From Zygnema cylindricum (taxonomy: Eukaryota; Streptophyta; Zygnematophyceae; Zygnematales; Zygnemataceae), in contig JBBHKE010002085.1 of assembly GCA_037447655.1 (NCBI GenBank), positions 102,730 to 166,729 on the forward strand: a stretch of DNA of 64,000 bases. The letters are read 5' to 3'. The notes under the pieces are model-generated. The model was not told the origin of the DNA and searched no databases. It saw only the letters and a program-made list of their open reading frames with translations. This document shows, piece by piece, positions 22,242-35,200 of the stretch; the first letter of the stretch is position 1, and every line of letters starts with the position of its first letter. The position numbers and the translations under genes were made by a program.

Positions 22242-23150
22242 TTGATTTTTGAATTTAGAGATGTTTTCCTAAGTGACTTACCCCTAGGGAGGCCACCTTC
22301 CCGAGATGTGGAACATGTTATTAACCGTGAACTTGGATGTAATCCTATTGTCACAGGAATTTATAAGCATAGCTTCTTTGAGCAGGAGGAGTTAAAGAAA
22401 CAGATCAAGGAGCTTCTGGAGAAAAGACATATTCAGCCCAGTAAGTCACCGTACGGAGCACCAGTTCTCTTTGTCAAAAAGAAGGATGGAACGTTGAGAA
22501 TGTGGGTTGACTATCGTAGTTTGAACAAGATTACGGTGAATGATAAGTATCCGTTACCTTTAATTTCTGATTTGATAGATCGTTTGAAAGGTGCTAAATT
22601 ATTTTCTTTGATTGATCCGCGTAGTGGCTTTAATCAGGTGCCAATTAGAACGAAAGATGTTGACAAAACTGCTTTTAGAACTAGAGCCGGTCATTTTGAA
22701 TGGATAGTGATGCCATTTGGTTTGACAAATGCACCGCCTACTTATCAAAGATTAATGAACTAAACCTTTTTAGATTATATAGATGAGTTTGTTCAGGTGT
22801 TTATAGATGATATTCAAATTTAGAGCGAACCTAAAAAACAACATATAATTCATTTAAGGAAAGTGTTGGAAAGGTTAAGGGAAAGAAAACTATATGGAAA
22901 ATTGTCAAAATCAAATTTTCTTAAAAGTGAAAAATTATATTTGGGACAAATAGTTAGTAGGGAAGGGTGTTAAAGCACATCCATCCAAAATTACTGCAAT
23001 ACAAAATTGGAAGCAACACACTAATGTCACAGAAGTTAGATCATTTTTGGGATTGGCCACTTATTACAGGAAATTTATCAGAAACTTTAGTATGATTGTC
23101 GCACCTTTGACAGATTTACATCGCGAGAAAGAGACGTTTCTGTGAGGAGA
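22242..23150 (+). pseudogene. Gypsy reverse transcriptase remnant
   Basis: Recognisable RT blocks: [34 protein letters not shown] (the catalytic Asp block, normally LDLRSGYHQ), [17 protein letters not shown] followed by a stop, then VFIDDI (the YxDD box altered to FIDD), and the thumb/connection [16 protein letters not shown] near 23045-23090. At least three stops interrupt it. Confidence 0.92.
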
Positions 23151-23181
23151 TGATCAGGAGAGAGCTTTCGAGGAACTAAAA

Positions 23182-23505
23182 GGTGACAAAGTTTGGCTTT
23201 CAACAAATCATTACAGGTGCAAGATCGAGGGACAATCAGATCCTGCGGGGAAATTTGCTCTTAAGTACATCGGACCATTTACTGTAATCGAGATGATATT
23301 TTCAGTTGCTGCCAAATTGGAATTTCCTCCTTCAACAAAAATCCATCCTGTGATACACATCAGTCAGTTGAAACCAGCGAATCTTCGACCAACAGAAAGA
23401 GAATTGGAATTGGATCCTGACGAACAGAAGGAGAATTGGAATTGGATCCCCAATAACCAACAGAAGGAGAATTGGAATCGGATCCCCAATAATTATAGAA
23501 CCTGA
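23182..23505 (+). pseudogene. Gypsy integrase C-terminus plus 36-bp tandem repeats
   Basis: GDKVWLS, KYIGPFTVIE and HPVIHISQLKPA are the C-terminal integrase motifs of Ty3/gypsy. They follow the RT/RNase H junction directly, so the RNase H and integrase core are missing. The last part holds about three units of 36 bp containing GGAGAATTGGAATTGGATCC (23390-23500), which lengthen the tail of the frame. Confidence 0.8.
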
Positions 23506-23540
23506 GGTCTACTGATGGGTCATAAATTGGGTTGGGTTGG

Positions 23541-25250
23541 GTTGGGCACAAGCTGTAAGGTTGTGACAAAAATTTATGCGACGTCACAAGCAGCTACAAA
23601 AAATAACGTGTGTCATCACAGATTGAAGACGCTGACAACGGTCACGGGCATTATCAGCGTATACAATCATCACACCCTTAAGTAACTATGTTGTTGTTAC
23701 ACATAAAGACACTTCAAATCCGGGTCCGCCGGATTTGCGTTAAAAAACAAAGTAATTTTGCTAAGTTTGAAGTACATGGAGACGCACCCTAAGTAAGGGT
23801 TTTTTTTTCTGTCATTTTCTTGTAAAACTTAGCGCCATACTGCCTAAGTTCCAACCATACAAAGGAATCGCAAATTTGTAGCGTACAATTTGCGTCATCT
23901 AGAACTTAGGATGTAGGAAAATTTGTCTTGTGTTTTTCGACCCACTTCCACGACAAAACGTTATCTGCAAACTTATGTTTAAAACACATGCGCGATGTGT
24001 TTTAAAACTAGGTATTTTCGATAAACAAATAGGAACATATATTTGCACGAGCTGTAATTTTTGAAAATTTTCATACGATTTTTTAGGACAGAGAAAAGTA
24101 CAAAATTCGTTATGTTTTGTGCGTTTGCGTTCAATACGACAAAGTAAAGTACATAATTTGTTTGGTTTTTTCCGTTTTCGTTCAGTATGGGTTTTTTTTT
24201 TGCAAGAGTCTCGAAATTCTGATGCCATTTCACGTCGACCGAACAGAAGACGCGTAGGCAAAGCGCATCTTCTTCAACCGTGAAACTGCACAGGTTGGAA
24301 TGCGGTACGTCTACAATGTCACGGTAAGATATGCGACGTCACAAGTAGTTCCAAAAAATAACGTGCGACAACAAAGATTGTAGAAGTTGATACAAAGTTA
24401 GTTCGCTAAGTTACAAGTACAGGGGGACATACCCTAAGCAGCCAATGTACACCAAAAGGGTTGAATTTCCTCATCACCTAACTTCAGTACAGTACTGGAG
24501 TTTTCACCGATACATGAGATCGTACGCACAATTTCATGAGAAAAGATTGGGCCATAAAATTGACGAATCGAACAGACCGCGTCTGTTGCAATTAATTAGA
24601 ATGGAGTGGCATAACGGAACCGTAACTGTACAACAGTGTACCGTACTGTAGTGTAGGCACATGTTTCATGACGATCATGTTACATCGAGGTCACTTTTTT
24701 GTATGAGCACGTTGTTTGTTCGGTCAAGAATCTTTCCGGTCACGTTCCAGAACACTAATAAAAACATACAAGACAATATTAAAACATACAAGACATCGAT
24801 ACGACGGCAAACCCCCCATTCCTAATAGTGTTAACCTCTCTTAATTACTCGTGATTCTAGTGACTGATTTTCTGGCCCAAATCGTAAATTAGTGTTAACA
24901 ACGCCATAATCAAGTGGCCGATAATGTGCCACATTGCATAGTGTGGTCAAACCTAACGAAGAACCACTGTCACTCATGCACTAGCTTTAGTACTGAGCTT
25001 CAATAGTTAAGGGAGGTTTACTTGACAAGAGCCTACCGTTTCCCTTTCCGCTATTGATTAAAACTAAAAAAAATATTAATCTAAAAAAAAAAAAAACATT
25101 AAAATTTAAAGAAATAAAAATACGAAAAAAATAAAAATAATAATAATAAAAAAAAAAATATAATGAACAAAAAAAATACAAGACAAATGTAAAAAGAAAG
25201 AAAGAAAAGGTAAATTTAAAAGAACCCGAGAAGGTGGATGGTTTTGTTTT
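23541..25250. other. Repeat-containing intergenic DNA, no gene
   Basis: A sequence beginning ATGCGACGTCACAAG (23576) recurs directly at about 24330, including AAAAATAACGTG and a CTAAG...AAGTACA...GGACGCACCCTAAG-like block. The latter also occurs at about 44320-44355, so it is a dispersed repeat. A MITE-like fragment (CCTAATAGTGTTAAC, CGTAAATTAGTGTTAACAA) lies at 24820-24900. From 25060 to 25200 the sequence is almost pure A/T. Confidence 0.55.
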
Positions 25251-28190
25251 TTACGTTTCTTCTAATAACTGTTGTTTTTAAGAAAGCTTTAGTCCTCTCT
25301 ATGCCTCAGCTGTGAGGGAGAGAGAGCTGTTCAGGACTTAAGTTATTTTTGGTTGAGTTCGGTTCAGTACTTACCAAAATTAGTGTGACGGTGAAGTTGG
25401 GAGTTCACGGTTCATTCACACTTGGGACACGCGTCTTCACTTGAGAGAAATGCGTGAGTATGTCCTCCGTGGACGTACGGAAATTCGGCAGGACCACGGG
25501 AATTCGTGAAGTCAATTCTACGGTCCCAAATCCTCTAATCGGACGGTTGACAGCCGCCGCCAACAAATAGTGACGAGGCGTGACTAGATCACTATCGGCG
25601 AGACTAGATCACTATCACTTTACGTTGTCTGAACTTCGGTGTAAATATTTGGTATAACAAAATTTTGTATGTAGTGAATTAGTTGTTTAGTGTTGAGAAT
25701 GTGGTTTATGACATACCTTCAGTACACAGGCATACTCACAGTATTTGTTGTGTTAGAATGTTAGATGTACGGCTGGAATGCCTCCGTACAGCTTAGTGTA
25801 GTTTCGGTGTATAGAAGTAAGACTTAGTGAATTTGATTCATTAGGAACAAATGATATGAAAACTGTACACTCAGTTTTATGTAATTTCATTTCTGCATAT
25901 CTCACAGATCTGTGAGTGGAATTCATTGAAATTTTGTGTGTGTGTTCCTTTATATGTTATCTACACTGTGGTAAATTTTCAGGACCATTGGAGCGTTTTT
26001 CTGAAAGTTATAGTCTGTCAAAGTTGCTGTTCAGCCATCGGTATTTGTGGAAGCTTCCTCTTTTGATTTGTTATACGATGACTACTGCTGCATCTTCTTC
26101 ATCTTCAGTGCCAGCAGTTGTCTCAGAATAACAATAACCAGGTATAGGCTGCTTGGGGTAGAGTTGTGATAAGAGCCCTTGCTTTTTTCGGATCACCATC
26201 TTTTGCGGGAACATGACGTACGGTTTTCTATCATCGACGTACGCCTGCAGAAGCTACAATTTGCGAGGACTACGATCGTTTGTTGAAGTTGTGGATCTTC
26301 GACGTATGCGAAACGTGTTAAGCCGAATCCCCATGAGCGTCTACGAGCGTGTCCACTTTCAATGCATAATCAGGTTTGTGCGTACATTTATAAGGTTCCA
26401 CGTTTTTCTCTTTTTTTAGGTTTCTTTGTTTTTGTTTGGTTGTAATTTTCATTGTCGTTTGCCTCGTGTGTTCCTTTTAGTCCTTTTCGTTATGTTTACA
26501 TTTTGTCGTCAAATTTTCTTTTGCCCTTTGTGTTCCTTTTAGTCCTGTCCTGTTGGTGTTTACATTTTTTCATCGACTTCATCTTGCCCTTCTCCTTATC
26601 GTTATATACAATTCTATCGCACAATTTTTCTTAATTTTTTATATATTTAATTATATCTTTATGTCTCTTAAGAGGCTTCTAGTTCCTAGAGGGAAATCAC
26701 TTGGACATCCGCCTTGTTAGTTATCAAAGAAGCAAGTGCAAACACAATTGCAAGTGTATTCGATCAGCGATGACATTTAATACTCGTATTTTTCCGTCTT
26801 AGTGCTATAACACTAACACTTTATGTTTAAAGTATGTACATAGTGCGTTGTAAGACCAGCCTTGTCAATCACAAAAACCAATTAAAAAAATTTGCGATGG
26901 TAAACCATCTCAGAACATGGGAACAAAGAAATTGAACAACCAAAAAGAAAATGAAGAACCTACCACGGAAGGAAAAAAACGTCAAAAAAAAAAAAAAACA
27001 CAACAAAGTTTTATTTGACAAAGCTCCAAATGAGCAAACCGCAGAAGTTGTAGATAAATTGTGTAATGTTGACGAGGACTGTAGAAATAAAAGTACTTTT
27101 AACTGTGCGTAGTGGTGGAGATGAAAAAGGTTATGAGAAAAGTTGATACGCCGGCAAATTGGGAGGTTTAAAAGAGGAGTGCAAAGAGGATGAGATGAAT
27201 TAAAATAAGGTAAAAACGTGCGGACATCATCATATGTAATTATCTAAATGTGTTTGTATTCTTACTTAGCATTACATCACTTTTACCCATCATGTTTTGC
27301 ATAATTTCCCTTCTATCCATTCTTGTTTAATATTATTTCATGTCTTCTACCTTTTCTCACGAAACTCGTACGAAATTCCGAAGAGTGCGTTTCTTTTCAA
27401 TGCACGGTTTAACAACCTGTGCGCTAACGATTGTAACATGCACGATAAACCGTACTACAGAAATATTTTCGTAACATGCAGCTTCAGTCCACGACACATT
27501 CTCAGTTTGCACTGTGATCCTATCGAAAATCTCTGCAAACTTTCAATCATAACTAGTCGATAACTTGTCATCATTCACTTATGTAATCGCATGCCCAACG
27601 ATTCAACGAATTGATTTGACTGGTTTTGTCTTTTAGTGGCACAAAGCGATCATAAAATGGTGAACAAAAAAGTAATCATGCACACTGGCACATCTTACTT
27701 ACAAAAGAAACAAGTTCCCTACAATGAAACTACCAATTACAATCTTCCTACTAAGATCTCAAGAAAAAGTTGTTTACTTGTCACGTCAAGTGGAACATGA
27801 AAGGATCATGCAAACTCAAAAAACAGCGAAAAAAAAACCCTTTATGGTCTTCCTGTATCTAGAAACCATGCATACATTTGAACAGACCACTAAATGTTGA
27901 GGGTGCTCTTATTCCATACCTAAGGCCTACTCCATATCCTACCAACCAAACCAAAACAACCTTACCTCTCTTTGAATCACCGTGATATTGCCAAAGCTTT
28001 TCTGCCCCTTTATACACCTATCCCTCCAAACATATTCTTACTAGGCCATATTGTTCACAAAAATTACATGATTTCTGTACATTGGTTCTTCGGTATGCCC
28101 TCACCGTCATGCCTGTTGATATTCTGAGATAGCTCCATTTCATATGGGGGCAGATCGGAGCTATCTCGACTGTCAGGAGTGGATTCAATC
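25251..28190. other. Long stretch without a supported gene
   Basis: Short open frames exist (25916-26131, 26213-26419, 27297-27563) but none shows a domain, and T-rich composition around 25900-26650 explains them. A 22-bp direct duplication containing GACTAGATCACTATC occurs at 25580-25620. The area could hold a 5' leader or introns of a gene I cannot resolve. Confidence 0.35.
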
Positions 28191-29838
28191 TCACTCTGCT
28201 TTACTATTAGAACCATTCTTCTCCTCCTCCTCTTTGGCTCTTTCCGAATCATCTTGGCAATAAACAGGGGCCCATTCAACAGGAGCATTCCCGCACCTGA
28301 CACCGTAAAATACTCCCGAAACAATACATACAATCGCTTATATTACCTCTAATGTTTTAAATCATATGTTGAATGTGACAAAACAACAGGAAACTCTATA
28401 CTCAACGCACTTAACGCCAAATACCTGTAAAGTATGCGTGCAGTATGGGGTGACAATATATAGCGTTTCTAATTATCTTCGCACGATAAACCTATGCTTT
28501 AAACATGTTGCCGCAAGTAAAATGGAATATATACTGCAATTACCCTATGAGAAAGCACGTGCCCAGATCGAATTATGTCAATCTAGTTCGTGATATTATT
28601 GCAAGCACTCCAATAAGTCATAGATTAATTATGATGCCTCCACAACATGGTCAAACTGTGGATATAAATGGAGAGAACAAATGACGTTAACTAGTTTGCA
28701 AAATCAATTGATGGAATAGATATTGACACGAGCTACTGGAATAACTAAAACTGCACGCGCAATCCTATAAGATTGTTAATTTGACAACAAGAAAAGGTTA
28801 AAAAAGGCTGCACCAAACATGATTGAGAATCATCCGGTAGATTTATCCATTTTCATCAGGAAAAAGGAGATTACACAAAACTAGATCATCAATTGCATTA
28901 AAATTGCATCAAATTTGTATTAAAAGCATTATTATTACCTTCCGATGCCCCAAGGAGCAACTGGTTCGCCGTAGATTTGACCATAACCTTCAGCTTGCGA
29001 CCTCGTTTCATATGCCAGACCATATGAGGCACACATGCCGTTATAGTATCCCTGTTGAAGTTCATATACAAATTTTTGGTTCGCTTTTTTTTTAAGTAGC
29101 TGCTGAACCGCACTCTTATTAAGATCAACAAAGCTCCTTTGTTTCGTGATTTCAACTCTTTCTGGTTGATCCGACGACTCCATAAGGTTTTGTTGAATAG
29201 TTGACATCAGTCTTCTCTGCAATCACCATAGTTGACATAATTTGAGTTTTTTTTCCTTTTTTAGAACTGCCAAAGATTTTTCAAAAATGTCAAAGTATTT
29301 GAGTTGCATAGTCAAGTGAAGCCAAAATCATGACAACAAATTGTTAAAATTTGTAGTGAGAAAATTTCAGCTCCGAATTTAAATAATTTGAATCAGTTTT
29401 CGATTGAAAAAAAAAGACAAAATTTTCTTATAGAATAAATAAAAAAATCATCCATTTCATAATAAAATAAAGTGGACAAAAATAAGAAAAACAACACAAA
29501 AACTGAGAAACTGAGAAATCGACAACTTTGCCCGACATTTTTAGGAAAATAAACACTTTCAAAACTATCGTCAAGAATTGAAAATTATGCATACATATAT
29601 CGGTTTGGAACAGTCAAAAAATATAAATTGATACAAGCAATCCGTGACTCCACTTACTTCCCTTCCTGCCTTCAGCACTGTTTTGGCACAAACAGCTATC
29701 ATTTACAATTCTCTAAACAATAGAGATAAGAGTGATTTTTACGGAATCGTCTTTTGATAAGAGATAAGACTAATGAAAATAGAGTCTATCCTTACAAATA
29801 CATACCGAAGATAGGGAAACTGCAGTATCGCAATTCAT
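28191..29838 (-). CDS. Small three-exon gene, uncharacterised protein of about 138 residues
   Basis: Proposed exons on the minus strand: 29838-29806 (ATG, 11 codons), 29216-28939 (278 nt) and 28296-28191, ending in TGA. Phases agree (0, then 2) and every junction has GT/AG: donors TTCG^GTATGT and AAG^GTAATA, acceptors TTGCAG and GTGTCAG. Exon 2 encodes a compact region: a charged helix-like segment (LNKSAVQQLLKKKANQKF), then a Tyr/Gly-rich core (GYYNGMCASYGLAYE) and PVAPWGIGR. Exon 3 adds GNAPVEWAPVYCQDD and an acidic, Lys-rich tail. No transmembrane segment is obvious. I do not recognise the family. The first exon is the weakest part; the true start could lie elsewhere upstream. Confidence 0.55.
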
Positions 29839-32213
29839 CGTTCAAGTAACGACGCAAAACGGCGGCCAGACAGCCAAAAAGAATAGACGAGACTGGCTAT
29901 GCAAGGCAATGAAACATGAAAAGCATATGGAAAGCAACGGCTGAGATGCGGTAGGAACTTGGACATTTAAAATCTATGAGTTTTTGAGATGCCGTTACCG
30001 TACAGTTATTTCCAGGGAAGTCTCGTATCTTTTTCGAGTTCATACTATTCAAGACTTCCACTGTAGTGTACGGTACAATTATGTACTATTAGGTGATGAC
30101 ATACGTACGTACAAATGACAGGTGAATGATTAATCAGCAAACAATAGTGGAGCCGGTTGCACTTTGTTGCAATTCCATAAAAAAAAAAAATCTCGCTGTA
30201 CACGTGCAAAACAGGTAAATTAATGGAGCGCAAGTTTTCAACTGCACACGTGTTTTTCCATTACCGTAGAAACTGAAAAACCGAACCTGTAGAGCGAAAG
30301 ACACTGAAAAACCGAACCTGTGGGCAGACGTTACCCAAGTCCGACGTATGTCGGGATCGGTCGTCTACCAATGTCACAGTTTTTTTTTCCAGGAAGAAGA
30401 TTTGGGACGGTTCGCCGGCTCCAGGGACGCTTTCATTGGAGGGAAACTTCGGGATTGGTGGAGGACGGTTTGGTCACACATTTTTCGCGATCACGGACAG
30501 TAGGGTTTACCGCTTTATGACTTGTAGATTCATTGTACTTGTAGATCATATAGTTCATTTTTGTCCTCTTTTTTGGTTCCCATGTCTCAGATGGTTTTAC
30601 CATCGTGCTTTCTTAATAAAGTCATTTTTTTTTTTTTCGATGGGCATATACTTAGATCGAGCATCCTGAAATCTTTTAGCTAGTGGCTATTTAGGTTTCA
30701 TACTTATAACATGTAGTAACTTAAAAGCATAAACGTATTCAATAATAAAAAAAACACTTAATCTACCAAAATTACAAATTTAAAACAGTTCAAACAGATA
30801 CCCGTGTTAACTCGTAATATGTGAATTATTTTAGTTTTAGCAATACTTCAATGATAAATATCATAGAGTAAAAAATATATAGCAGACAACTGTACAATAT
30901 AAACCTAACATAATGATATCATAATGAAGTATATTAATATACTCATTTGAAATCTATTGATACTAAATTTCACCCGACATCACTTCTTAAAAAAATGATA
31001 ATTGGCAAAATAAGTAACATCACCATAATGTATGCATACCATACTAATTAAACAACCCCCTCCCTTGCCTACTACAATATACATCATAAAGAAAAGATTA
31101 CGAGGAAGAATACTGACGATAGTAAAATAAACAAACAATATTTACTATTTATATTACAATTGTTTATACACTTAATAATTGCACAACACCATTATATACA
31201 CAATACACCTAACGACTTGTCTTATGTAAACAAACACTAAATAAAAGAAGTCACCGACCAACGGACACCAACTAACAACAAAAGGCAAATTTAATAAAAT
31301 AAACTAGGAGAACTACGAAAATTGAATTCAGAATAAAACGTAAAATGTCAATGGTACATGCCTTCAGATTCATAAAACATGAAGAGAATCCCAATTTATT
31401 TGTATAATCAAACTACACTCCCTACAGCTAATAGAGTTGATCATTCTTAACTCTGAGTGAACAGGTTTTTTGACCCTAAATTAATCATAGATTAGTGTTA
31501 ATAACACTAGTCGATAAAGTGGTCCACAACAATGACTCACTTTGAATACATAATATAGTGTAGTTGCTCCTAGTAAAGTTTAAACATGAAGAGTTCAATA
31601 ACTCTCACAGCGATGGTGGTGTAGTCTTGAACAAAAGGAACGATATAAATTGTGACTTTTGGAGAAGGTTTCCAAATGCTGTTTTGTCTTTTCTAGGAAA
31701 GAGTCGCGAGCATTATTTGACATTGTTCCCCTTGTAAAATTGTTGAAATCATGAAATAATGTTGGCCTCGAGAAAAGGCAAAGGTTATTTAAATTTTGCT
31801 TCACAAAATAACAGAATTAGAGACCTGAAAACTACAATGGCATATGTGTGAGAAACTGTGAAAGAAAAGAAGGAAATGAGGAAACGAGGGAAATGCGAGG
31901 AGTAAATGTGGCATATAAAGACAAGAAGATGAGATGACGATATGATACGGCTTTGTGAAAATAGCGATGAAAATGATCTCCTTTCTGAAGCAATAACTGA
32001 AGCTGCAACTGAATTCGTAACTGGATCCGTAACTGGAGCCGTAACTGAAACCATAAACCATAGACATTCATTGATGAATCGAAAACGAACCACTCATGCA
32101 ATAAGAAAGGTCACATAAAATTGAATCTGTACAAAAGTAAAAAAAAATGATATTCTAAACAAAAGCTCTATAAAAAATCGTACAATGCCTAATTCTTTGC
32201 GAACCTGAGGGAT
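29839..32213. other. Intergenic DNA between the small gene and the Rav1/DMX-like gene
   Basis: Mostly AT-rich with no convincing frame. ORF-like stretches at 30320-30669 and 31785-32101 show no family motifs. A MITE-like palindrome TTAGTGTTAATAACACTAG occurs near 31491-31509 with CTAATAGAG at 31428. The 3' ends of the neighbouring minus-strand gene and its terminator must lie just below 32214, but no clear polyadenylation signal was identified. Confidence 0.4.
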
Positions 32214-35200
32214 CTATATGTGAGATTCTGTTTCTCCCTGTACTTCTACAGTTGTCCTGTACGGAAACAGTTTCACAAGGCCGTCGGCTCCACATGTAAG
32301 AATTCCTTTTGGTGTTGGTATGATATCCATTACTGCAGCCTGAAAAAAAAAAGAAAGGGGTAAAACACAATTTAAAAGGGTACAACAGAAAAAAAAATGT
32401 TTAAAACAATTCATTTCATTTCAGTCACGATAAACACTCGGCCAGACAACTTTGTTCAACTTCTTGAGACTGTCGATGTTTAAATTTATTCATATTTATA
32501 TTTATTCAGACACTGCGATAGGAAATGAAAATTGAAAAAGGAGTGAGACGCCTTCTCCCATAAAAGTCAAGATCTTTACAATGCCACTCATCTACGGTAA
32601 ACTTATTTGGTCATGTGTGATTAAATCTTGGCAATTGGAACAGTAAGTATGAAACAGTATTTCACTTAGTATCATTTCACAATATCTATAAACCAATATT
32701 TTCACCTAAATATTAAGCTTTTTACAATATCCATAAAACGATATTTCACCTAGCATCAAGCTTTTTTCCATCATGCAAAAGCAAGCATCTTTATATCCAA
32801 GCACCGGACATTTGTCAAAGAAATAAATTTTAAATGAATGTCCACTTCTCTCAGAACTACACTATCTATCGTTATAAGAGTAAAGGAATGATCAGTGTAA
32901 ATGCGAAACAATAATGTATAATTCTAATTTCGAGACGAGACGAGGCAAGTAGCTTCACACAATTTTATGAATTTCGATCAAAAAAAGTTGTGCGACCAAA
33001 TTAGTGAACCCTAATAGCGATGGGCAGTATAGTGGATTTCCTTACCTGTGTGACTGCCCCAAAACCTCTTGCATTGAGAAACGTCCTCCGTTCATGAATG
33101 CGAGGCCAGTGCAGGATCTGATGACAGGTGGCGGCATCCCACAGCTTCATATCTCCATCCTTCCCACCACTCAAAAAAAGCGATGATCCTGGAATCACTG
33201 CAATACTGCTCACACTCCCTGCAAAAGAAAACCCTAACAAACCCGCTAGTAAGCATTTAATAACAAATGTGAACGGAGCCAGCTCTAACGATGAAATCAC
33301 TTCAGCGAACTAATAAAGAAAAAGAACTGAATACGACAGTCTCCATTATCTCAGTTAACAAAACGAGATAAATAAGGAGGGAAAACTCTTCCGCTTGTAA
33401 GCATTTACACCACAGTTCAAATGTGCGAAAACAATTCGAACTGCTACCCCATACGAAAAGCGTATCATACGGTATAATACACGTGTAGTTTGAGGAAACC
33501 ACATATAGGGTTTCCAATTGTTTCCATCTGAACTATGATTTAAATATGCTGATGAAAAAAAAATCAGGAAACTAAAAAAAGAAACAACCGAACGAGACAG
33601 TCTCTGTCGACAAAACGAGATTAATAAAAAGGTGCCTTTACCTGCATGGGCCCTTGTGACGGACCATAACGCAGATTCACTACCTCCTCCGGGCTTCTGT
33701 CTCCCTTTCCCACTTGCGATAAAACGGAAGTCATGGACTGCTATGTTTCCTCCCTTGCCTCCACTCACTATGAGAGGGTAACTGCAAGCTCCACTGCTGC
33801 CTGCTTCCACTACGTCCAAACAAAGAGCTCCTCCTGAAAGCCAGAAGATTACCGCAATTTCCTTTTCAATTCTTCATTCAATGGTCTTTACTTTGTCTGT
33901 GTAGGGTGTTCAACAATGATTAGTGTGCAATTGAACAAAGCATGTGGTAGATAAGCACGGAACACATATTTCCCTGTACTTCTTTTCTGGGCCTTGCTAG
34001 ATTAGTGTGGATTGCATAAATTAGTTGAGTGGCATAAATAAAAACAAACCGTGAGTACAACCCAGACTTAGAGTGAACAATGGATTACAGCGTGAATTGT
34101 TAATAACACTAATTTGGTGCTGTTTCTTTTCTTTTCCTAGACGGTAGTTTGAAAAGCAGCCCAACGACGTCCACGTAACATGGACCTAAACTAGAAATAG
34201 TAACACTAGAATAAACCCCACACAACATACTTCTTATTGCTAACACTGATTCACAGTATAGTGTACTGCTACTAAAGAGGACCACACTACTTTTCAACGC
34301 AGTCTCCTTGATGAGATTGAATCCCAGTACTTACAAAAAATCAACAAATAAGTCAAACCACAGGTAGCTTGTGGGCTTAACCCATGACATAGAACTAAAC
34401 TGAATCCTGGATTTCAAATGCAAAGCATGGAAGAAGCACCAAGGTATCTCACAGTTGTAGCAATTAGAACTCCACACTGGGGAATGAAAACATGCAGTTG
34501 AAAAATACCACGCATAAACTAGAGTAGAACAGAAATTGATCTCCACTACATTGAAACCATCTGCAATGGAAATGAACTGTCCTGGCCTTTTATGCACATA
34601 AAGACTTCTACCACCATCCGAGAGTCTGCTACCAACTTCTACCACCATCCTGACATTCCTGTATTTTAGTTGCAGACAGAAATGGGTCACCAGTAACTTC
34701 TACCACCATAGAAGAAATGTCTACTGCTTCTACCACCATTCTAGCCGCATTGTCTTTTAATTGCAGGCAAAAATAAAATGGCTCACCATCGTGGCAAATG
34801 GCGGAAGCACGGGAGGAGTTTGGGGGCGCCAGAGTGTCCCACAAAGTCACATTTGCGCCACTTTGTGTCAAACCGGCCGCCGCAACCACACTCCCTCCAG
34901 CTCCCACATACACACAATCACTGCATCCCCTCCCAGACTTCCGCAGCATCAGAACCTCATCACCGATCACAAACGAGAAGAGAAAAACTAATTGGAAGCT
35001 TGCAATTACGTTTCAAATTTGTTTCGGTTCATCTCCGTTCTCTGTCAGTTCCTCTCCCAGTTCCATCTCAGTTCCTTCCGGGTTCCCTCTCAATTCCCTC
35101 CTAATTCCCTCCCAATTGGTGTGTAAGTTAGCTGCACACAATGAGTGACGTCCAAAGCATTGTCGCGTCTCAATGGGGCGCACGTTGCTGCGTCCGCCAA

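Larger units (their letters stand above)
19158..23540 (+). mobile_element. Ty3/gypsy LTR retrotransposon, internally deleted and lacking a 3' LTR
   Basis: A primer binding site TGGTATCGGAGC at 19394-19405 (11 of 12 to the complement of initiator tRNA-Met 3' end) marks the end of a 5' LTR at about 19391 (..ATTACA). Downstream are Gag, zinc knuckles, protease and RT in one direction. Only the very end of integrase follows, so RNase H and the integrase core are deleted near 23160-23190. A G-rich run (TTGGG repeats, about 23526-23547) may be the polypurine tract. No copy of the 5' LTR sequence occurs after it. E2 interrupts the 5' LTR on the left. Confidence 0.85.

Noticed and set aside
23526-23547. 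Interstitial telomere repeat
   Set aside because: Only about three TTGGG units, not the plant TTTAGGG, and it lies where a gypsy polypurine tract would be.
23899-24261. Lys/Asn-rich minus-strand frames
   Set aside because: Two overlapping frames of similar length in A/T-rich repeat sequence; no motif.
25916-26419. Possible exons of a plus-strand gene
   Set aside because: A donor-like CAG^GTTTGT ends one frame at about 26371, but no frame shows a family motif, stops interrupt the alternatives and no partner exon with matching phase was found.
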